Source of the DNA: JAGMDK01 sp023128695
GTDB taxonomy: Bacteria > Planctomycetota > Phycisphaerae > UBA1845 > Fen-1342
DNA length: 9,909 nucleotides
Assembly: GCA_030628805.1 (NCBI GenBank)
Contig: DAOVQG010000178.1
Location: 1-9,909 of the forward strand
Direction: 5' to 3'
Within the stretch, counting starts at the first letter, position 1. Each line of letters begins with the position of its first letter. Made by a program: the position numbers and the translations under genes. This document shows positions 1 to 5,575 of this stretch, piece by piece. The notes below the pieces were generated by a model. It did no database searches, was not told the DNA's origin, and saw only the letters and a program-made list of their open reading frames with translations.

Positions 1-170
1 ATAGCACGTAAAAGCCCGTGCGTCAAGCCGCCATCAATAAATACATGCCTACAAAAAACAAGTGGCCGGGCGACCTATCTTCCGCCATGCCAAGTCGTTA
101 CGATTGATATGGAACCAAATAGAGCAGGAACTTCCGGCTAGGCAACGGTGAGGGGGAAGCGGGCAAGCAT

Positions 171-704
171 TCAGTTCTGGTTGTCGAGTTCGCGCATGCG
201 CTCCCATCCGGTGCGGACCAGGTGCAGACCGTGCATGCAGCACTCGAACTGCTCGCTGAGATGTTGCAGCACGGCGGCCGGGGGCTGGTCATACGCCCCG
301 GTCAGCTCACCCGCGATCCCGTACGAGCGCTTCCCTTGCAGCAGGTAGGCCCCGAGACGGTCCACGCCACCCTTTCGGCTGGGCCGGAGATTCTCCGGAT
401 ACACGCCGGTCCAGAACAGCGTGAAATCGCCGATGTACTTGTTGAGCAGCCGCCGGCGATGGGTTTTATCAATATCCGGTCCGAGGTCGGCGTCGGCTTC
501 CATGCGCGAGATTTCGCGAATCACCTCGTCGTTGACCGTGCGGAGACGGTAAATGCGGTCGACGTGGACAAAATCCGCCAGCAGCTCCCCCAGATAATCG
601 GTTAGCGGCGGATCACAGATCCCGATGTCGACATTGAAGACCTGCTCGACCAGGCCGCCGAAGAGTTTCCTGAGTGGATGTCTGGGTTCCAGCAGCGGGG
701 TCAT
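171..704 (-). CDS. Conserved hypothetical protein, 177 aa
   Basis: I do not recognise a named family. The protein is soluble in appearance, with no signal peptide or membrane segment, and is rich in charged residues. The most distinctive stretch is around residues 88-104 (NKYIGDFTLFWTGVYPE), followed by an Arg/Lys-rich segment, and a C-terminal part with CC at 155-156 and HGLHLVRTGWERM near 158-170. The reading frame stays open upstream to 932, but I chose the ATG at 702-704. It is preceded by a strong Shine-Dalgarno sequence (GAGGAAGG, about 6 bases away), and the upstream extension translates an 18-bp tandem repeat, not conserved-looking protein. The nearest gene on the same strand, the PIN-TRAM gene, ends 478 bases upstream, so it is probably transcribed on its own. 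That the coding region is real is fairly sure; the function is unknown. Confidence 0.8.
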   Translation of the reverse strand: MTPLLEPRHPLRKLFGGLVEQVFNVDIGICDPPLTDYLGELLADFVHVDRIYRLRTVNDEVIREISRMEADADLGPDIDKTHRRRLLNKYIGDFTLFWTGVYPENLRPSRKGGVDRLGAYLLQGKRSYGIAGELTGAYDQPPAAVLQHLSEQFECCMHGLHLVRTGWERMRELDNQN

Positions 705-834
705 CGCGAAACCTTCCTCGTCTACCGGTCCGCCGGTCGGGATCGACAAGCTGTTTTCTACCCAATTGTACGCCCTGGGTAGTGCGAAGGTCCACGCACG
801 GCTGATGTGGGTGGGCGTCAGCAAAGTGGGTAAA

Positions 835-936
835 GGTGGGGCGGCCCTCCGCGGCCGCCATCGGATCGTACTGGCGGGCACGGAGGCCCGCCCCACCCAC
901 GAGGCCCGCCCCACCCACGAGGCCCGCCCCACCCAC
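835..936. repeat. Palindromic repeat with 18-bp x3 tandem array on one arm
   Basis: Positions 835-860 and 872-897 form an imperfect inverted repeat of 26 bases per arm with 23 matches and an 11-base loop. The right-arm segment GAGGCCCGCCCCACCCAC (883-900) is then repeated perfectly at 901-918 and 919-936. Because 18 is a multiple of 3, the minus-strand frame stays open through the array and reads as repeated GRASWV. This explains the misleading long frame in front of the hypothetical gene. It looks like a dispersed hairpin element whose arm end was amplified by slippage or unequal exchange. Confidence 0.85.
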
Positions 937-1132
937 TATGTTGACGCTCACCCGCTGGTGTTGCTGCGCGTAACTCTCGCTCCACCCGTCTCTTAGTACG
1001 GAATCGGCCAGAGAGCCCCGCCGGTTTACTGAAAAATCCACACCCCCGCAACCGCGCCAGCGAGAAGAAGAGCCGCGGGCTAAATCGAACACCTCAAACC
1101 CGGTTTCGCGGCCCCCGCGGGACGAGAGTCAC

Positions 1133-1180
1133 GTTCCCACGTTCTCACGTTCCCACGTTCCCACGTTCCCACGTTCCCAC
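1133..1180. repeat. 8-bp tandem array, six units
   Basis: Six consecutive copies of GTTCCCAC; the second (1141-1148) has one change (GTTCTCAC). The array ends two bases before the stop codon of the minus-strand PIN-TRAM gene, so on the transcript it is the start of the 3' untranslated region. It is a simple-sequence array with no dyad symmetry, so it is not a hairpin terminator. Copy number may vary between strains. Confidence 0.9.
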
Positions 1181-1182
1181 TC

Positions 1183-2265
1183 TCAGAGCCGGGTTCGCGG
1201 CCGGCGTGGGGCGAGCGGGGTCCCCTCGGGGCGTCCGAAAATCATCCGGCCGGCAGAGGTTTGAAGGACGCTAGTTACCGTTAAGGCTACTTCCTCGTTG
1301 ATTTTCTCGCGCGTGTTCTCGGCGACCACCATCGTGCCGTCTTCCAGGTACCCGACGCCCTGTCCCAACTCTTCGCCGGGTTTTATGATCCGGACGCAGA
1401 GCGTTTCGCCGGGCATCACGACCGGTTTGAGGGCGTTGGCCAGATCGTTGATGTTGATGACGTCCACGCCGCGGATCTGCGCGATTTTGTTGAGGTTGTA
1501 GTCGTTGGTCACGACGCGGCCATCGAGCTTCTTGCCGAGTGCCACCAGCTTCTGGTCGACGTCGCTGGACTCGTCCACGTTCGGCACGCGGGCGTCGGAG
1601 ATGCGGATTTCCACCTTGTTGTTGGTTTGCAGCTTGTTGAGCATGTCCAGCCCGCGCCGCCCACGATTGCGCTTGAGCTTATCGGCGCTGTCGGCGATGG
1701 CCTGCAACTCCTGGAGCACGAAACGCGGGATGAACAACGGCGAGTCGATGATACGGGTGTCGCAGATATCCGCGATGCGGCCGTCGATAATGACCGAGGT
1801 GTCCAGAATCAGCGGCCGGGCGCCGCGGGACTGCTTGGCGAACTCGACGTAGGGCACGACAAAGCGCACGTCGTCCTTCGTTTGCAGGATAAAGCTGATC
1901 GACAGGTAACAGCAGACGATGCCCAACATCAGCTTGATCGCGCCGACGACCGGGGCGAACTTGGCGTATCCCTCCTCTCCCTTGGCAACGTCCGCGAAGA
2001 CGCCCACCATCATGTCCACGATCAACCCCAGGGCGAAGGCGAAGACCATGCCTACCACGAGCCCGAGAAACGCGCCGGACAGCGCGGCCAGCGACTTGCG
2101 GGTCAGGACCAGGTCAACCACCACGAGAATCACCGCGAACAACATGGCCGCGGCCACCATCAAGTCCCCCCCCCTCCCAAAACTTTCAGCGTCGGACTTG
2201 ATGGCCATGAAGGAGACCGCCCCCATCAGCAGCACGAATAAGCCGCGTAGAACCCAAAGCACCAT
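1183..2265 (-). CDS. Membrane-anchored PIN and TRAM domain protein (YacL-like)
   Basis: The 360-residue protein has four hydrophobic segments (about 1-22, 35-54, 60-90 and 103-127), then a PIN nuclease-fold domain (about 150-275) and a C-terminal TRAM domain (about 283-345). The PIN acidic set is visible: Asp155 in LDTSVIIDGR, Glu186 in VLQELQ, Asp207 in RRGLDML, Asp235/237 in SSDVDQK and Asp255 in VTNDYN. This is the architecture of Bacillus subtilis YacL and related proteins, where PIN suggests metal-dependent RNA cleavage and TRAM suggests RNA binding, at the inner face of the membrane. Its substrate is not known. I chose the ATG at 2263-2265, where the first membrane segment begins and which follows AAGGA by 9 bases. 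An in-frame TTG at 2313 would only add 16 polar residues. It is divergent from the TPR-protease gene. Confidence 0.93.
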   Translation of the reverse strand: MVLWVLRGLFVLLMGAVSFMAIKSDAESFGRGGDLMVAAAMLFAVILVVVDLVLTRKSLAALSGAFLGLVVGMVFAFALGLIVDMMVGVFADVAKGEEGYAKFAPVVGAIKLMLGIVCCYLSISFILQTKDDVRFVVPYVEFAKQSRGARPLILDTSVIIDGRIADICDTRIIDSPLFIPRFVLQELQAIADSADKLKRNRGRRGLDMLNKLQTNNKVEIRISDARVPNVDESSDVDQKLVALGKKLDGRVVTNDYNLNKIAQIRGVDVININDLANALKPVVMPGETLCVRIIKPGEELGQGVGYLEDGTMVVAENTREKINEEVALTVTSVLQTSAGRMIFGRPEGTPLAPRRPRTRL

Positions 2266-2357
2266 CGGTTGTTCCTTCGTATAATGCGCTATGATACCTG
2301 CCTCGGCGGCCAAACCCCTGGCCGCTCGATCGGCAGCGATACGGATACTGACTTATT

Positions 2358-4241
2358 ATGCCCGCAACGCGATTACGAATAATTCGGGCGCACGCGCGTT
2401 CCACGATTCTATATGACCGCGCGCGATCGTGCTACAACGAAGAGCCGCAGGCTTCAGCCCGCGCGGCCTTACACTTGCCGAACCGGCGTAAGATTACGCA
2501 CGGTCAGATAGCCGCCGGCTTCCTCAAGCTGCTTGTGATCATCGGATTGTCTGTATCTCCCCTGCGAGCCCAGAACTCCACGCTGAGCAATTCCACGTCC
2601 TTACGGGGCGAACTCACGACGTTCCTGGCTTCTGGAGAAATACAACAAGCGCTCCGCCGGGCGCAACAGGCACTACGGGCCAGTCCCGATAATGTCGGCG
2701 TGCGGGAGGAATACGTCAATCTGCACCTAACCCTGGCGGAAATGTGGCTGGCCGAGCAACGCTTTGATGACTGCACGACAGCGCTGGAGGCGATTCTGGC
2801 TGTCGAGCCCGAACACGCCTCGGCCACGGCAATGCTCCGTGCAATTCGCTCGGCCCGGGAGCATACCGGCGAGCAGATCGCCGAAATCGAACGCCTGCTC
2901 CAACTCGAACTGTACGAAGCCGCCCTCGATCAGATCAAGGAGGTCAAGGCCCTGCGTCCTGATCTGGCGGCAGCCTTGCGGGACCAATCGCGGGCCGCGT
3001 GGCTCGGGGCGGCGGATGACCACTACCTGGCGCGGAATTTCAGCGAGGCCTTTGCGTTGTATGAAAACTTGCTGGCCAACGAGCCCCACGCCGGCCCGCG
3101 GGTGCATTCGCGCTGGGCCGTTTCGCTCGCGTTGGCGCTATCGGAAACGGATTTTTCCGAACCGCTCGATCCCAACGCCGCCGGACGCTTGCTGGCCCGC
3201 GCGATCGACGTCCTGCGTAAGACCAACGAACCCATTCTGGGGCAGATCATCGGGGGGATGTTGGCCGAGCGCGGCGGACACCCCCTCGATGCCGGTCGCA
3301 CCTACGCCGCGGCCCTGGGCGAGGTCTGGGAACTGCCGCCGGCCGATCAACGGCGGGAGATAATTCACCGCCTGCGTGTCCGCGTGATCGAACACGCCCG
3401 CGGGCTCTATCGCGAGACGCCTGTTGGCCGGCGTGAAGGTCTTTGGGCGCTGTTCCTGCCGGGCACCTGGAAGCACCGCCGCACGGCGCATTTCGACGTC
3501 TACGCGCGCAACGACGTGGTCGCCGAGTGGGTGGCCGAAGCGGCCGAGTACCACTTTGCCGGTTTGTGTGAGTGGCTCGGCGGGGAGGCGCGGGACCATT
3601 GGGAGCCGCGGTGCGAAATTCGCGTGCACGCGACGCGGGACGCCTTGATGCAAGCGACCGGCATCACGGGGATCGGCTTTGCGGTCAGCCGCACCCGCTT
3701 GCAGGGGGAGCGGATCCTGTCGCGGAAGCTGGAGGTCTTTCAGGCGGACCCCTGGCTGTTGAGCAGCACGTTGCCGCACGAGTTGACGCATTTGTTGATC
3801 GCGGATCAGCGCCGGCAGGACAGTTTTCCGCTGTCGGTTGACGAAGGTCTGGCCTTGCACGCCGAGCCGCCGGCCCGCCGGCTGATGTACCGACGCCTGT
3901 TGGCCAAGGAGGTGCCGGCCCCGTCCGCATTGTTGGCCGCGGAGCAATTACCGGCTAACGTCGAAGGCTTCTATGCCGAGGCCGGCGCGCTGACCGGCTG
4001 GTTGTTGGAATGCCTCGGCCGGGCATCGCCCGAAGACGCAGAGGGCTCGCCGGTAGCTGCCTTACTAAACGAGTTCCGAGGACCGCGCGCGGCCAACTGG
4101 TGGCGGGCGTTCGGCCTGCAAAACGAGCATGAGATGAACAAAGCCTGGCGGGCGTGGTATGCCGCCCGTCGCGCGCCGCATCGCATGCCCCTGATGATTC
4201 TCGTGGAACCCTCGCCGGAGCACCGTAAACAGCAACGATAA
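2358..4241 (+). CDS. Exported TPR protein with HEXXH metallopeptidase domain (peptidase MA-like)
   Basis: In the 627-residue frame a signal peptide lies at about 41-71: basic NRRK, a hydrophobic stretch from about 51 to 66 and a probable cleavage after LRA. TPR-like helical repeats follow from about 85 to 330. The C-terminal half has HELTH (474-478), then DEGLALHAE with Glu496 seventeen residues further on, which is the gluzincin pattern of two zinc histidines, a catalytic Glu and a third Glu ligand. It therefore looks like an active zinc protease of the peptidase MA type, secreted or periplasmic; the substrate is unknown. The start is uncertain. The ATG at 2358 has no ribosome binding site, and the first 39 codons cover a dispersed repeat (2439-2460). 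A TTG at 2475 (residue 40) would place the signal peptide at the N-terminus. The next gene follows after 4 bases, suggesting an operon. Confidence 0.85.
   Translation: MPATRLRIIRAHARSTILYDRARSCYNEEPQASARAALHLPNRRKITHGQIAAGFLKLLVIIGLSVSPLRAQNSTLSNSTSLRGELTTFLASGEIQQALRRAQQALRASPDNVGVREEYVNLHLTLAEMWLAEQRFDDCTTALEAILAVEPEHASATAMLRAIRSAREHTGEQIAEIERLLQLELYEAALDQIKEVKALRPDLAAALRDQSRAAWLGAADDHYLARNFSEAFALYENLLANEPHAGPRVHSRWAVSLALALSETDFSEPLDPNAAGRLLARAIDVLRKTNEPILGQIIGGMLAERGGHPLDAGRTYAAALGEVWELPPADQRREIIHRLRVRVIEHARGLYRETPVGRREGLWALFLPGTWKHRRTAHFDVYARNDVVAEWVAEAAEYHFAGLCEWLGGEARDHWEPRCEIRVHATRDALMQATGITGIGFAVSRTRLQGERILSRKLEVFQADPWLLSSTLPHELTHLLIADQRRQDSFPLSVDEGLALHAEPPARRLMYRRLLAKEVPAPSALLAAEQLPANVEGFYAEAGALTGWLLECLGRASPEDAEGSPVAALLNEFRGPRAANWWRAFGLQNEHEMNKAWRAWYAARRAPHRMPLMILVEPSPEHRKQQR
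2439..2460 (+). repeat. Dispersed repeat copy (GAAGAGCCGC family)
   Basis: These 22 bases match the minus strand of 8960-8981 at 21 of 22 positions. They contain a small hairpin, AGGCT with loop TC and AGCCC, with the pairing continuing as GC/GC outside. Related pieces are at 1067-1084 and 8784-8795. The copy lies inside the annotated 5' part of the TPR-protease frame, which argues that this part is really untranslated. Confidence 0.75.
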
Positions 4242-4245
4242 CGAG

Positions 4246-4920
4246 ATGTCATCCAATGCAAAGCATGACGGTTTCGACCTCGTCCAACAGCGCCGCCGCA
4301 ATGCGCTGGCGGCCGTTCGCCATCTGCGTCGGGCCGATCAGCGTTTGGGACAATTGATCACACACATCGGGCCGCACACGCCGATCATCACGCGCGACCC
4401 GTTCATAGCCCTGATCGGTTCGATCGTGCAGCAGCAGGTGTCGATGAGCGCCGCTACGGCGATCTACAAACGTTTGAAAGGACTTTGCCCGCGCAACCGC
4501 CTCACGTCGAGGTCGATCCTCGCGCTGGATGAAGACGCCTTACGAGGAGTCGGACTGTCACGGCAGAAGTCGGCGTATGTACGCAACATCGCCTCGGCGT
4601 TCGCTTCCCGTACGCTGAATGCCGCCAAGCTCCGTCGCATGTCGGATGAGGAAGTCATCGACGCCACGACGTGTATCAAGGGTGTCGGGCGCTGGACGGC
4701 GGAAATGCTGCTGATCTTTTGCCTTGAGCGACCCGATGTCTGGCCCGTGGACGACCTCGGCCTCAAAAAGGCGGTGCGGAACTTCATGAACTGGGATGAG
4801 CTGCCGGCGGCGGGATCGATGAACGAGCTCGCCGAGCCCTGGCGACCATACCGCACCTACGCGACCTGGTATCTGTGGCGCGGCCTCGAAGGCCCGCTCA
4901 TGCCCGGCGTGGCTCTGTAG
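4246..4920 (+). CDS. DNA-3-methyladenine glycosylase II (AlkA-like, HhH-GPD)
   Basis: This is a 224-residue base-excision repair glycosylase that removes alkylated bases such as 3-methyladenine. The HhH-GPD fold is visible: SIVQQQVS (59-66) at the start of the core, a first Gly-rich turn at LRGVGLSRQK (99-108), the helix-hairpin-helix CIKGVGRWTAEM (143-154), and VDDLGLKK (168-175), where Asp170 fits the catalytic aspartate of E. coli AlkA. The extra N-terminal domain of E. coli AlkA is absent; the length fits the shorter bacterial form. There is no CX6CX2CX5C iron-sulfur cluster motif, which separates it from MutY and endonuclease III. The ATG follows the upstream stop by 4 bases with a weak AACGAG in front, so translation is probably coupled to the protease gene, although no functional link is evident. 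The end converges on acpS. Confidence 0.92.
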   Translation: MSSNAKHDGFDLVQQRRRNALAAVRHLRRADQRLGQLITHIGPHTPIITRDPFIALIGSIVQQQVSMSAATAIYKRLKGLCPRNRLTSRSILALDEDALRGVGLSRQKSAYVRNIASAFASRTLNAAKLRRMSDEEVIDATTCIKGVGRWTAEMLLIFCLERPDVWPVDDLGLKKAVRNFMNWDELPAAGSMNELAEPWRPYRTYATWYLWRGLEGPLMPGVAL

Positions 4921-4933
4921 AGGCTGCCGACAA

Positions 4934-5341
4934 TCACTTGTGGCACAGGCTTCCAGCCTGTGGGCCCACGCCGATCGCGGACGCCAGGGCGTAATCACCG
5001 CTGTGTGAGATGGAGATGAGGATTTGGTGGATACCCAGGGTGGTAGCCATCTCCGCCGTCTTGCCGCGCAGCGTGACGAGGGGTTTGCCGAGCGGATCGG
5101 GCAGCGTTTCGATGTCGGTCCACTCGATTCCGCCACGCCATCCCGTGCCGAGCATTTTCATGACGGCCTCCTTGGCCGCGAACCGGCCGCTGAGCCGGAT
5201 GACCGGGTCTTTGCAATCGAGGCAATAGGCCCGTTCACGGCCGGTGTACACCCGCCGCAGGAAGCGCTCGCCGTGATCCTTCCAGATGCGGGCGATGCGT
5301 TCACAGTGGATGAGATCGATGCCGTGAGCCACGATGCGCAT
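4934..5341 (-). CDS. acpS: Holo-[acyl-carrier-protein] synthase
   Basis: AcpS transfers the 4'-phosphopantetheine arm of CoA to a serine of apo-ACP, activating it for fatty-acid synthesis. The 135-residue protein carries the two signature motifs: HGIDLIHCERI (6-16) with the Mg-binding Asp9, and GRFAAKEAVMKMLGTG (52-67) with Glu58. The C-terminal core strand SISHSGDYALASAIG (110-124) is also typical. The last ten residues or so (GPQAGSLCHK) are not family-like: they translate a dispersed hairpin repeat (4939-4963), so the repeat has supplied the stop codon. The ATG has no clear Shine-Dalgarno sequence. Upstream, beyond a tandem-repeat element, lies the glycosyltransferase gene on the same strand; downstream it converges on the glycosylase gene with 13 bases between stops. 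Confidence 0.94.
   Translation of the reverse strand: MRIVAHGIDLIHCERIARIWKDHGERFLRRVYTGRERAYCLDCKDPVIRLSGRFAAKEAVMKMLGTGWRGGIEWTDIETLPDPLGKPLVTLRGKTAEMATTLGIHQILISISHSGDYALASAIGVGPQAGSLCHK
4939..4963. repeat. Dispersed hairpin repeat between convergent genes; possible terminator
   Basis: CACAGGCT (4944-4951) and AGCCTGTG (4955-4962) form a perfect 8-bp stem with a 3-base loop TCC, preceded by TGTGG. It lies in the 3' end of acpS, just after the stop of the convergent glycosylase gene, so it could end transcripts from both sides, although no T-run follows. A second copy, on the opposite strand at 9723-9747, has the fourth stem pair changed from A-T to C-G, with both sides altered. Confidence 0.75.
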
Positions 5342-5435
5342 GATCGGGAGTGTATCGTCGCCCGGGCCGGCCGGCGAGTCACTGACGAGGGATACGAACG
5401 TAAGAGACGATAATGAAACCCGAAGGGCCGCGGAA

Positions 5436-5557
5436 GGGAGGGCGAAGCTCCCGCTGAGCCGCTCCCGCTGAGCCGCTCCCGCTGAGCCGCTCCCGCTGAG
5501 CCGCTCCCGCTGAGCCGCTCCCGCTGAGCCGCGGCTCGGCAGGAGCCTCGCCCTCCC
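5436..5557. repeat. Inverted repeat element with internal 14-bp x6 tandem array
   Basis: The ends 5436-5462 and 5531-5557 are inverted repeats of 27 bases with 24 matches. Between and overlapping the left arm, the 14-base unit GCTCCCGCTGAGCC is present in six perfect copies (5447-5530). Fourteen is not a multiple of 3, so translation gives a 14-residue peptide period (SGSGSAGAAQRERL); the short open frame here on the minus strand is an artefact. The element begins about 18 bases past the stop of the glycosyltransferase gene and separates it from acpS, so it may end or stabilise that transcript. Confidence 0.9.
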
Positions 5558-5575
5558 GGCGGACTGTTAGGCGCT

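Larger units (their letters stand above)
705..1182. other. 478-bp gap without a gene, holding repeats
   Basis: I see no credible gene here. Open frames exist (for example on the minus strand between 613 and 1092), but they owe their length to GC-rich repeats and have no ribosome binding site. The gap holds a hairpin with an 18-bp tandem array (835-936), a fragment of a dispersed repeat beginning GAAGAGCCGCGGGCT at 1067-1084, and an 8-bp tandem array (1133-1180) touching the end of the PIN-TRAM gene. The promoter of the hypothetical gene must lie here, but I found no convincing -35/-10 pair. Confidence 0.7.

Noticed and set aside
1..170. Gene or RNA at the left edge
   Set aside because: Only short shadow frames and a 5-bp stem (GCACG/CGTGC near the start); no tRNA fold or coding signal was seen.
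171..932. Long form of the hypothetical protein starting at 932
   Set aside because: The first 76 residues translate an 18-bp tandem repeat and a hairpin, while the ATG at 704 has a strong ribosome binding site.
883..936. CRISPR array
   Set aside because: This and the other arrays are head-to-tail units with no unique spacers, and no cas genes are present.
2280..2285. Perfect TATAAT on the plus strand as a -10 box for the TPR-protease gene
   Set aside because: No -35-like sequence at 16-18 bases upstream, and it overlaps the ribosome binding region of the divergent PIN-TRAM gene; possibly chance.
3138..3947. Minus-strand frame of 269 residues inside the TPR-protease gene
   Set aside because: It lies wholly opposite a gene with a clear signal peptide and HELTH active site, and its composition (many R, Q, P, G) is typical of a GC-rich shadow.
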